DNA of 13,266 nucleotides from an uncultured Clostridia bacterium. GTDB lineage: Bacteria; Bacillota; Clostridia; Oscillospirales; Oscillospiraceae. Within the stretch, counting starts at the first letter, position 1; the number at the start of each line of letters is the position of its first letter. A program made the position numbers and the translations under genes. Below are positions 5,638 through 13,266 of this stretch, one piece after another. The stretch spans positions 1 to 13,266 of the forward strand of contig CALBJG010000170.1 in NCBI GenBank assembly GCA_937892865.1, read 5' to 3'. Below the pieces are notes generated by a model that was not told the DNA's origin, ran no database searches, and saw only the letters and a list, made by a program, of their open reading frames with translations.

Positions 5638-7653
5638 TTAGCAGGCAAAACCGATGGTCCGCTTTGTTTCTGTCTTGCATTCCGGTAGGGCGATGTCCTC
5701 TGCTTTGATGGTTTTGATCTCTTCAGTGGTAATATCCTGAAAGTCAAACCCCAGCAAACGAGACGCCTGATTCATTCTTGCCTGCTCCAGAATATTGCGA
5801 ACAAATCGTCCGTTGCCAAAGTCGCTGTGTTTCCGCGCCTCCGCAAACACAGCGCTGAGTTTCCCCCGGGCATCTGCGTCGAAGCAGATCCCCTTGTGTC
5901 TGCCCATCTGTTCCGCGATTTGGCAAAGTTCGTCCTCGTTATAATCTGCAAAAGGAACATGGAAAGCGATCCGGGAGCGCAGACCCGGATTTTTTTGCAA
6001 AAATGTCTCCATTTCGTTGGGATAACCGGCAAAGATCACCACCATATTTTCCCGGTTGTTCTCCATTTCCTGGACAATGGTGTTGATGGCTTCGTCACCG
6101 TAGGAACCGCTCCGGTCATCAACCAGAGAATAGGCTTCATCGATAAACAGAACGCCGCCTTTTGCCTCCCGGAACTTTTTCTGCACAGTCGGCGCCGTCC
6201 AGCCCACATACTTACCTACCAGATCGCCTCTGCACACTTCCACAAGGTGTCCTTTGGACAGAAGTCCGTTGTCTTTCATGATCCGGGCAAAGAGCCGTGC
6301 CGCAGTGGTCTTGGCTGTGCCGGGGTTGCCGGTGAATACCATATGCATCGCAGGGTTATCCTGATGCATTCCCCGCTCTTCATAAAGTTTCTGCATTTTG
6401 TAGTAGTTCAGCGCTTTCTGGATCACGGCTTTTGCCTCGGTCAGACCCACCATATCCTGCAGGTCTTCATAGGCAGAGCCTTTGGGCGCGGCTTTTACCA
6501 CTTCCTGCTTTGCGATCTTCAGGTCCTTATATTGGGGATAAACCACGGTTTTCAGTTTGTTGTTGTACCATTCGTCAAAAATCTGATGTAATTCAGTCGG
6601 CAGATAGCACTTTTCTTCTTCCAGTTTGGCGAAAAGCGCCTTGTCCGTCCGGATGTGATGCTCCTTGGCCAGCATTTTGAAAAACACGATGGCTTGTTCC
6701 TTGTTTGCAAAATCCTCTTTCAGTTCCACAAATGCCATTGTCCCCAGATTCTCGTAAAAAAGGGCTTTTGCGTGTTTACACTCCCGGGGCAGACAAATCA
6801 CCGTGAGGACCTGATTGCGATATCGCATTGCCACATCACAGATCCGCTGGATGGTATCCATTTCCCCGCTGGCAGAGCCGCTGTCCTCTGAATCGTCATT
6901 GGCAGTATAACGGATGAACACGACACCGCCGGAACATACATGATACAGTTTCTCAAAGGCAATGTTGGAAAAATGTTCTCCGGGGCGAAAATTCAGAAAA
7001 CTATAGCGCTTACTGCGCAAACGCCCATTGGCCCACAACGCCTGCAACAGCAGACGGCAAGTTTCTTTGCGGGTATCTTTGTTGTCGGTCTGAAGCATAT
7101 AATGTACAGGGTGACCTTGCATCTTTTGGGGTGTCGGGCAGGCATAGATCCGGTTCAGTTCCGGCAAAAATGTCTCGGTCAGGAGATACTTTTCCACATT
7201 CTGAAAGATCTCTTCCCGGCTGCGATCTTCGATGATATTCTCCCCGAAATCGATGCCCCGACCCCGTCTGCCGGTAACCAGGTCAATGCCGAATTTTTCC
7301 AGGATCTCGTCATCGTCGGCAATGTAATCCCGACAGTCAGCCAAATTCAGCAGATGTTCGATGGCGTTGATGGTCGTCTCTTTGACGGAAAGATCCCGTG
7401 CCGGATAACCGATATGTTTCAAATACGCCTGGGTCAAGGACAAAACATTCTCCGGCTGATCGGTAATGATACCGGCTGTCAGTACGCCATCAGTAACATC
7501 TGCAACAAAGCACATAGAATCCCGACCGTGGCGCTGATTAAAGCCCTCACTTTTGAGCAGGATCTTTCTTGCGTTTTCCCGCTGTACGCGGCGGCTGTCA
7601 TCGTCCTCTGCGCCGCCTGCGGTCAAAATGCCTTCCACTTTGTAAAACTGCAT
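5638..7653 (-). CDS. CbbX/SpoVK-type AAA+ ATPase with degenerate second AAA domain
   Basis: This is a 671-residue cytoplasmic protein. The C-terminal AAA+ domain (about 395-655) is of the CbbX/SpoVK type: Walker A GNPGTAKT (442-449), pore-region CRGDLVGKYVGWTA (474-487), Walker B VLFIDEAYSL (501-510), sensor-1 strand VVIFAGYPNEM (538-548), arginine-finger segment GLRSR (557-561) and sensor-2 region FGNGRFVRN (612-620). Residues about 180-335 seem to be an older, inactive copy of the same fold: HYMLQTDNKDTRKET at the P-loop place, GGVVFIRYT (242-250) at Walker B with the acidic pair lost, and LTVICLPRECKHA (283-295) at sensor 1. Residues 1-180 are not recognised. Such ATPases thread or remodel partner proteins as hexamers. 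AGGAGG-like CGGAGGA sits 7 bases before the ATG. A hairpin separates it from the VWA gene, so it may have its own promoter. Confidence 0.9.
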   Translation of the reverse strand: MQFYKVEGILTAGGAEDDDSRRVQRENARKILLKSEGFNQRHGRDSMCFVADVTDGVLTAGIITDQPENVLSLTQAYLKHIGYPARDLSVKETTINAIEHLLNLADCRDYIADDDEILEKFGIDLVTGRRGRGIDFGENIIEDRSREEIFQNVEKYLLTETFLPELNRIYACPTPQKMQGHPVHYMLQTDNKDTRKETCRLLLQALWANGRLRSKRYSFLNFRPGEHFSNIAFEKLYHVCSGGVVFIRYTANDDSEDSGSASGEMDTIQRICDVAMRYRNQVLTVICLPRECKHAKALFYENLGTMAFVELKEDFANKEQAIVFFKMLAKEHHIRTDKALFAKLEEEKCYLPTELHQIFDEWYNNKLKTVVYPQYKDLKIAKQEVVKAAPKGSAYEDLQDMVGLTEAKAVIQKALNYYKMQKLYEERGMHQDNPAMHMVFTGNPGTAKTTAARLFARIMKDNGLLSKGHLVEVCRGDLVGKYVGWTAPTVQKKFREAKGGVLFIDEAYSLVDDRSGSYGDEAINTIVQEMENNRENMVVIFAGYPNEMETFLQKNPGLRSRIAFHVPFADYNEDELCQIAEQMGRHKGICFDADARGKLSAVFAEARKHSDFGNGRFVRNILEQARMNQASRLLGFDFQDITTEEIKTIKAEDIALPECKTETKRTIGFAC

Positions 7654-7742
7654 ATCTCTATCCTCCGTATTTTATGATAAAAGTGTGGTTGTGGGGTTTG
7701 TGAGGATATAGTATCAAAAGTAATGTACCAAAACTGGGATGT

Positions 7743-7781
7743 AAAAGCGCAGGAGAGAAAAATCCTCTCCTGCGCGCTTTT
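7743..7781 (-). terminator. Intrinsic terminator-like hairpin between VWA and CbbX-like genes
   Basis: GCGCAGGAGAG (7747-7757) pairs with CTCTCCTGCGC (7765-7775) around a 7-base loop. Flanking AAAA and TTTT runs extend it, with a small bulge possible in the outer GCGC pairing. On the - strand the stem starts at the stop codon of the VWA gene and ends in only four T residues, so termination may be partial. The 89 bp from here to the next ATG are AT-rich and contain TATATC-like and TATCAT-like -10 candidates, but no convincing -35 box. Confidence 0.65.
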
Positions 7782-9036
7782 ATACTTTTATTCTTGCCAC
7801 TTTGCCCCAGGGCGGTTCTATGTCGTCATTGTCGATAAGCCAAAGGACGGGGATATCCTGCGCCAAATGTTCTTTAGGAAAAGGCGCATATCCGTCTGTC
7901 AAAATGATAATACAGGCGGGAAGTTTTTCCTGCATATGCTGATGGACATATTCAAAAACGATTTGAAAATCCGTGCCGCCACCGCCCGCCGGTTTGATCT
8001 TCAGCACATCGTCTACGCTTTCAAAGGGCTTTGGCTCAATAATTGCGGCATCAAAGAAACCCAGCCAGCCTTTTAATTTGCCGTCAAATTGATCAACGGC
8101 GCCTTTCACTTCGGAAAAAGCGGCAGTGAGCTCTGTATCTGACATAGAGCCGGAGGTGTCGATCATAAACAAAATGTCCTCCGGTTCGCCATTTTTGCCC
8201 AACTCGTTAAAGTCCGGCAGAAAAAAAGGAGATTCCTGAAACCGCCTGTCCGGGGGCGAGAAGGAGTAGTCATTTACCTCTTCATGCACAAATTCATTGA
8301 GGATCGTCCGCCAATCCACTTGGGGATCACGAAGTTTTTCCAGCAGCCGTTGGGCAAATAAGGGAAGCAAACCCCGACCGTTGCTTTTTTCACGGATGCA
8401 GGCTTCGGAAAATTGCTTGACCCACACATCCCGCAGGGCATCGTCTTCTTCGTACTGACTCCATTGGCTATGGTCATCCCAGATCTTGCTGCCTTGGGCG
8501 CTTTTCTTGGGATCGCCCTGTTCCTGCTTTGCCCGACCTTTTGCAAAGCCACCCGGAGGTGGAGGCTTTTGACCCGGTGGCGTTGGCGGCAACATATCAT
8601 AAACCTGCTCTGCGGTATATTCATGTCCCTCTTTCCCATCCGGGGCAATGTGCATACTTTCCCCCCATTGGGACAAGGTAATGCTTCTGGTGTCCATTTG
8701 GTTTTCCAATAAAATATTGGAATTGACCACAATATCGCAGGCGATGTTAAATCGCTCCTGATCCCGATCCTCACCCCGGGCGCAGTGTTGCAGTACCACG
8801 TGGAGAATTTCGTGCATCATCACAAAATCCAATTCACTGTCCGTCAGACTATCCAAAAATTCAGGACCAAATGCGATCCGTGTGCCGTCAGTATAGGCAG
8901 TTTCCGCATTTTCATCGATGGAATAGATCATATGCATCAGCAGCAATCCGTAAAAACCGTGGTTGTTTAGTATCCGCATCCGGCTCAGCAGTAATCGGCG
9001 GATATATTCTTTTACCTGCTCGTTAGACAACGCCAT
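7780..9036 (-). CDS. DUF2201-type protein: zincin metallopeptidase-like domain fused to VWA domain
   Basis: This is a 418-residue protein. The N-terminal domain (about 1-150) carries HEILHVVLQH (75-84), a complete HExxHxxxxH zinc site (His75, Glu76, His79, His84), followed by ACDIVVNS (99-106), as in DUF2201 N-terminal domains. A Pro/Gly-rich linker (150-165, PPTPPGQKPPPPGG) and a polar region lead to a C-terminal VWA-like domain (about 285-418). Its metal-ion-dependent adhesion site is intact: DTSGSMS (293-299), Thr355 in GGGGTDF and Asp381 in LTDGYA. Such proteins work with MoxR ATPases in target remodelling; whether this one cuts protein is unknown, although the zinc ligands are complete. 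The start is supported by AAGGGGAG 8 bases before the ATG. It overlaps the MoxR gene by 14 bp, which fits a stoichiometric pair. Confidence 0.93.
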   Translation of the reverse strand: MALSNEQVKEYIRRLLLSRMRILNNHGFYGLLLMHMIYSIDENAETAYTDGTRIAFGPEFLDSLTDSELDFVMMHEILHVVLQHCARGEDRDQERFNIACDIVVNSNILLENQMDTRSITLSQWGESMHIAPDGKEGHEYTAEQVYDMLPPTPPGQKPPPPGGFAKGRAKQEQGDPKKSAQGSKIWDDHSQWSQYEEDDALRDVWVKQFSEACIREKSNGRGLLPLFAQRLLEKLRDPQVDWRTILNEFVHEEVNDYSFSPPDRRFQESPFFLPDFNELGKNGEPEDILFMIDTSGSMSDTELTAAFSEVKGAVDQFDGKLKGWLGFFDAAIIEPKPFESVDDVLKIKPAGGGGTDFQIVFEYVHQHMQEKLPACIIILTDGYAPFPKEHLAQDIPVLWLIDNDDIEPPWGKVARIKV

Positions 9037-10138
9037 TGATCAGTCTCCCCTTTGCAGAAAGCCACCGGGAAAAAGCAGGGATCTGCAACAGTTTTTCCCG
9101 ATAATTCTTTTCAATGTACATATAATCCTTCATAAGCATCGCAGAAAAATCCGGGGGCATCCGATCTGCATAGACAATGGAATTGGCAATACGGGTCATT
9201 TCATCCTTATGGGCCCGGGCGTAGGCGGTCATCGCCGCGGTCAGGGCGTACATCGCATCGGTACCCGTAGGCAGTTTCGGATTTTTGCCGTCAAAGATAT
9301 CCTGGAGATCCGGCAGATCGTCATACACCCGTGTCCAGGTGCGAAATTCCACAGCGATACCCGAACCCACCACACCGGAGATCAGTTGCAGCATTTTGTC
9401 CACATCGTCGCTGACGAAGTTTAAAATATTACTGACCATCTCCCAGGAACGGGGTGTTGCAAACGCCAGTTCCTCTGTGGCGGCATCAAATTTCATCAGA
9501 TAATTCTGGCGGAAAGTCAAAAAGCCTAAAACTTTCGGATGGATGCCGCTGCGGATCGCCCACTGCTTCCAGGACTTGAAACTTCCCTCTACTTCAATGT
9601 GCAAAAGTCGGTTCGCCAGCGCCTTGGGCATTTTGAACGCCACAGATTTGTCCGTTGTGCGGTTACCGGCGGCAATGACAATGCAGTTCTCCGGCAATTT
9701 GTGTTCGCCTACCACCCGGTCCAGAGTGATCTGATAGGCTGCCGCCTGCACCGATTGGGGCGCTGCAGAAATTTCGTCCAAAAACAGAATATTCACCACA
9801 TTTTCATCAGGGTCCATTTGGAAGATCTGGGGCTTCAGCCAAATGGCCAAAGTCTTGTCTGCGTTGGCAGTGGGAATGCCCCGCAAATCGATGGGGTTAA
9901 ACAGCAGCAGACGCACATCGGTGACTACCGATCTTTTACCGGTGTTTTTCTCGATTTCTTTCGCCAGTTGCCGAATGGCCTGGGATTTACCGACACCCGG
10001 AGGGCCCCAAAGCATCACCGCGGGCAGCAGTTTCAAGGGCTGACCGGCTTTGATGATGGAGCAGTAGGCATCCGACAGCGTGTCAATGATCCGGTTTACA
10101 TTCATTGCAGGGATATTTACAAGTTTTGCTTCGCTCAT
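9023..10138 (-). CDS. MoxR-family AAA+ ATPase
   Basis: This is a 371-residue cytoplasmic ATPase. Walker A is GPPGVGKS (45-52), DLRGIP (84-89) is the usual MoxR motif before the pore loop, Walker B is ILFLDEIS (117-124), sensor 1 is IVIAAGN (153-159) and the arginine-finger segment is ALANRLLH (173-180). All catalytic residues are present, so it should hydrolyse ATP as a hexameric ring. MoxR ATPases act as chaperone-like activators and almost always pair with a VWA protein, as here. The ATG overlaps the helicase stop as ATGA (10135-10138), with GGAG about 10 bases upstream. The helicase, MoxR and VWA genes are thus translationally coupled. The C-terminal region (about 230-371) is helical and not otherwise recognised. 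Confidence 0.93.
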   Translation of the reverse strand: MSEAKLVNIPAMNVNRIIDTLSDAYCSIIKAGQPLKLLPAVMLWGPPGVGKSQAIRQLAKEIEKNTGKRSVVTDVRLLLFNPIDLRGIPTANADKTLAIWLKPQIFQMDPDENVVNILFLDEISAAPQSVQAAAYQITLDRVVGEHKLPENCIVIAAGNRTTDKSVAFKMPKALANRLLHIEVEGSFKSWKQWAIRSGIHPKVLGFLTFRQNYLMKFDAATEELAFATPRSWEMVSNILNFVSDDVDKMLQLISGVVGSGIAVEFRTWTRVYDDLPDLQDIFDGKNPKLPTGTDAMYALTAAMTAYARAHKDEMTRIANSIVYADRMPPDFSAMLMKDYMYIEKNYREKLLQIPAFSRWLSAKGRLINGVV

Positions 10139-13100
10139 TTCTTGTCCACTCCTAACTTTTTATCCAGCTGTGTAAGTTTTTCCTTGCAGGCGGCGATCTG
10201 GTCGGTAAAATCTTCTTTTTTCTGCAGTTCTGCCTGCAGCGCGATCTGACGCTGTTCCATTTCCGTAAGGTTCTTTTCCAGTTTCGCCAAATGGTCCGGC
10301 AGGCCCTCGATCGCGTTGTCAAGACGGATCAGACAACCCACATCAGAATCCCCCAGTTCCACATAGTACCGCCCCAGCCGCTGCAGCCAAACAAAGGGTT
10401 TTTCCTTGGTCATATTGGTGGGAAGCACGATTTGAAATCCCTGATAGGTCATTAAAAGGCTTTCTTTTGTCGCCAGTTCGTTATCGCAAACCGCATCAAA
10501 TATGGTTTTGCGGATCTGCCGGCGAACTTCTTTGTCCTGAACGGCAAAAGTTTGCTCCATAAATGCTGCGTCTTCCCGGCAATTTTTGATAAACACCGTC
10601 TGCCGCTCCATTTTGCCGGGCAGTTCCGACAGTTCCTTTTCCAGCGCGATATGGATCTCCACCGCTTTGCGCTGCAAAGTCAGCAGCCGGGACAGTTCGT
10701 TGGCGGTTTCCACCCGTTCCTTTACAAGGGGGTTACCCACAGCCAGCGCTTTGACTTCCGCATAATCCAGTACCGTATCCTCAATGTCCGAGCCGCTGCG
10801 ATCCTCCAAAGAGCCGGACAAAAGTCCTACGATGAACCGCTGCTTGGTTTCTAACAGTTGCCAGGAGTATGCATCAAAACTGCCCTCGGTGATATAACGG
10901 AATATTTTTACCGTCTTATTTTCGTTGCCCTGCCGCAGAATACGACCCTCCCGCTGGGTCATATCCGCAGGCCGCCAGGGTACATCCAGGTGGTGGATCG
11001 CGATCAACTTGTCCTGCACATTCACACCCAGACCCAGTTTAAAGGTAGAGCCGATCAGCACCCGCACCTGCCCGGTCTGCACTTTGCGGAACAGGGCTTT
11101 CCGGCGTTTTTCCGTGTCGGCATGGTGAATGAAAGCGATTTCTTCCCCGGGGATCCCCATACTGAAAAGCAGCGCATGCAGTTCATCGTACATATTAAAT
11201 CCCTTTTTGGGCGTGGAACTGTCGCAGAAGATCAGTTGGGTGCTTTTCTGTCCGGTCGTTTTCTGATAGATGTCCCATACATTTTCTGCGCAGCGGGCAA
11301 TCTTGGATTGATAAGTAAACCGGCTTGTGGAGTCGACCAGCCGCAGATCCAGAGCGGCTTGCCGTCCGTCGGTGGTGATTTTCAGCATATTATCCTGGCT
11401 TCGCGGGACCCGCCCCTGGCGCACATCATCTGCCCGCTTGGAAATGGTCTTCAGATAACTATCAAATTCCGGTGTCTTGCCGATCAGCGCATCGCTGTAG
11501 CCATCTGTTTGGGGAACGCCGTCAATGATGCCTACCTGATGAAAGTCCGCAATGGATGCAAGGAGCGTGGTCAGTTCCGGCAGATTGTGAAATTTTGCAA
11601 ACCGGGTAGCCAGCCGGTAACTGCTGGTGTCCACATCGATCTCAAATTCCGTGACCTTTTCCGCAAACATACCGATCCAACTGTCAAAACTTTGCAGATC
11701 CAGCATCGCCAGTTCACCGCTTTGCAGATATTTTTGCATAATGTAGGCATCGGTAACGGAGTTGGTGATGGGTGTGCCGGTGGCCATTACCACACCGCCG
11801 CCACCGTTATTCTTTTGGATCAGCCGCACCTTGTCCATCATATTCTGGCACTTTTGAGAACCGCCGGAACTGATACCCAGCACGTGTCCGATCTGGGTCT
11901 CAATGGGGACATTTTTGAAGTTGTGCGCCTCATCCACAAACAGCCTTGTAATGCCTAAATCTTCAAAAAAGATGTTGCTGTTTGTTTTCAGCACATCCGT
12001 AACCGCCTTATACAATGCTTTGTCAATAGTCTCTGCTTTGCGGCGCAATTTTCCGGTGGTCTTTTTGGCGTTTTTGATGAGACTTTTGATCTCATCTCTT
12101 GTTTCTTCCAGTTCTTTGATGTAATGTTCCCGGGACAGACCGATCTGTTCAAAGCAACTGTAGGCCATAATAATGCCGTCATAGTCCTTGTCCCGAATCG
12201 TTTGCAGAACACTTTCCCGCTTGGCAGGCACAAAATTCTTCGGCTCTACGGAAAGGACATTTGCCTGGGGATAAAGGGTCAGAAAAATATCTTTCCACTG
12301 TCCCACCAGATTGTTGGGAACAACATACAGATTCTTTTTGGATAATCCCATCCGCCGCAGTTCCATACCGGCGGCGATCATCACATAGGTCTTGCCGGAG
12401 CCCACATCGTGGGCAAGGAGCGTATTGGGAGAAAAAAGGATCCTTGCCACCGCATCCTTTTGGTAGGGGTAAAGTTCCACCGCCGGGGACATGGTGGGAA
12501 AGGTCAGAAAAGAGCCGTCAAAATGCCGCTTGCGCACACAGCCGAAATTGTTTTCAAAGATCATTTCCAGTTGCGCTTTTCGTTCCGGATCCTGCCAAAC
12601 CCATTTTTGAAACTCCTGGATCAACTTTTTCTGTTTTTCCAGCGCCGCAACGGTCTCCGTTTGGTTGATGATCCGCTTTTTGCCGGATTTGTTGGTGTTG
12701 CAAACCACCTCATCGGTAATGCAAACGGTTTTCATATTCAGTGTGCGCTCCAGAATATAAAGCGCGGTAAGCCGCTCTGTGCCATAGGTGGACTTCGCGG
12801 CGACCCAATCGTTATATATACTCTTGCAGGCGATCTCCCAACTGCCGGTATACGGATCGTGGGTCGTATAATTGTAGGTATCCCTGATTTTCATGATATG
12901 ACGAATGAAATCATCGATCACCGTTTCCGGTACCCAGGGAGAGCCAAGGGTAATATAAATGTCTTCTGCTGACAGCGTTGGGGGCAAGACCCGTTCGATC
13001 GCTGTCACATTGTCTGCAAAATAACCATTATATTTGTCGTTGGCCGCTTTTGCGGCTTTCCATTTCTGCACCATATTGCCGGAGAGGTATTCTTCCGCTG

Positions 13101-13266
13101 TTTCCCAGCCTTGATAAAAACATTCATTCCAGGTGTCCGGGTTCTGGTAAACAGACCCCTTCAAGGTGAGAATAACGGTTTTTAGATCTGCGCCGGTGAT
13201 GGATGCAATGTACTCTATATCCACCCTGCCAAGCGTTACCTGCGAAAGAATGAGCGCATCGGAAGC
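10135..13266 (-). CDS. Large SF2/SNF2-type helicase (5' end beyond window)
   Basis: The frame is open to the window edge: 14 codons (ASDALILSQVTLGR) precede the GTG at 13224 and read as normal protein, so the true start lies outside and 1043 residues are visible. Numbering from that GTG codon, there is an N-terminal helical region (1-245), then motif I DVGSGKT (273-279), Ia-like LYVVPNNLVGQW (299-310), DEAH (431-434), motif III ATGTP (481-485), the second RecA domain with IGSTFKLGLGVNVQ (724-737) and motif VI QREGRILRQGN (757-767). Charged coiled-coil-like helices close it (about 835-880, 975-1025). All helicase motifs are intact, so it should be a DNA translocase/remodeler. Similar C-terminal halves occur in giant helicase or helicase-methylase proteins of clostridial mobile elements; whether a methylase lies upstream cannot be seen. 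It overlaps the MoxR gene by 4 bp. Confidence 0.92.
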   Translation of the reverse strand, partial: ASDALILSQVTLGRVDIEYIASITGADLKTVILTLKGSVYQNPDTWNECFYQGWETAEEYLSGNMVQKWKAAKAANDKYNGYFADNVTAIERVLPPTLSAEDIYITLGSPWVPETVIDDFIRHIMKIRDTYNYTTHDPYTGSWEIACKSIYNDWVAAKSTYGTERLTALYILERTLNMKTVCITDEVVCNTNKSGKKRIINQTETVAALEKQKKLIQEFQKWVWQDPERKAQLEMIFENNFGCVRKRHFDGSFLTFPTMSPAVELYPYQKDAVARILFSPNTLLAHDVGSGKTYVMIAAGMELRRMGLSKKNLYVVPNNLVGQWKDIFLTLYPQANVLSVEPKNFVPAKRESVLQTIRDKDYDGIIMAYSCFEQIGLSREHYIKELEETRDEIKSLIKNAKKTTGKLRRKAETIDKALYKAVTDVLKTNSNIFFEDLGITRLFVDEAHNFKNVPIETQIGHVLGISSGGSQKCQNMMDKVRLIQKNNGGGGVVMATGTPITNSVTDAYIMQKYLQSGELAMLDLQSFDSWIGMFAEKVTEFEIDVDTSSYRLATRFAKFHNLPELTTLLASIADFHQVGIIDGVPQTDGYSDALIGKTPEFDSYLKTISKRADDVRQGRVPRSQDNMLKITTDGRQAALDLRLVDSTSRFTYQSKIARCAENVWDIYQKTTGQKSTQLIFCDSSTPKKGFNMYDELHALLFSMGIPGEEIAFIHHADTEKRRKALFRKVQTGQVRVLIGSTFKLGLGVNVQDKLIAIHHLDVPWRPADMTQREGRILRQGNENKTVKIFRYITEGSFDAYSWQLLETKQRFIVGLLSGSLEDRSGSDIEDTVLDYAEVKALAVGNPLVKERVETANELSRLLTLQRKAVEIHIALEKELSELPGKMERQTVFIKNCREDAAFMEQTFAVQDKEVRRQIRKTIFDAVCDNELATKESLLMTYQGFQIVLPTNMTKEKPFVWLQRLGRYYVELGDSDVGCLIRLDNAIEGLPDHLAKLEKNLTEMEQRQIALQAELQKKEDFTDQIAACKEKLTQLDKKLGVDKK

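Noticed and set aside
10858..11958. Long + strand frame of 366 codons opposite the helicase
   Set aside because: It is antisense to intact helicase motifs, has no ribosome binding site or recognisable domain, and looks like a composition shadow.
13222..13224. GTG at 13222-13224 as the helicase start
   Set aside because: The frame stays open upstream to the window edge, the upstream codons read as plausible protein, and no clear ribosome binding site precedes the GTG.

Overview
The window looks like chromosomal DNA of a gut-type clostridial Firmicute (Bacillota, perhaps Oscillospiraceae or Lachnospiraceae). This is inferred from strong AGGAGG-type ribosome binding sites, tightly overlapping genes (ATGA/TAATG junctions), rho-independent terminators and the protein families present. 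No rRNA, tRNA, integrase, relaxase, transposase or CRISPR array is visible.

Region 1 (about 1-4000, + strand) is an envelope/signalling operon. It starts with the last codons of an ECF-type sigma factor. Next, at an ATGA overlap, comes a small single-pass membrane protein in the usual anti-sigma position. It is followed by a 528-residue lipoprotein with a bacterial Ig-like domain, a 436-residue N-terminally anchored extracytoplasmic protein, and a small four-helix membrane protein. All junctions are overlapping or nearly so, which suggests one transcript read by cell-surface sensing machinery.

Region 2 (about 4001-4409) is a non-coding divide between two convergent operons. It holds two 56-bp direct repeats (48/56 identical, exactly 256 bp apart). 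Each is followed directly by a different strong bidirectional terminator. Between them lies a cluster of small hairpins separated by GTGATG (left) and CATCAC (right) spacers, so that the cluster is itself roughly an inverted repeat.

Region 3 (about 4410-13266, - strand) is the most interesting part. In transcription order it holds: a large SF2/SNF2-type helicase (5' end outside the window), a MoxR-family AAA+ ATPase, a zincin-plus-VWA protein of the DUF2201 type, an intrinsic terminator-like hairpin, a CbbX/SpoVK-type AAA+ protein with an apparently dead extra AAA domain, a degenerate RecF/ABC-like ATPase lacking its catalytic residues, and a small protein ending in a near-consensus sliding-clamp-binding motif (QISLF). 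The first three overlap one another (4 and 14 bp) and so do the last two, with only 6 bp between the CbbX-like gene and the degenerate ATPase. I read this as an NTP-driven machine acting on DNA: a helicase motor, a MoxR-VWA remodelling/protease pair, a second AAA+ remodeler and two accessory factors. It could be a defence, conflict or element-maintenance system. I cannot assign it to a named system from sequence alone.
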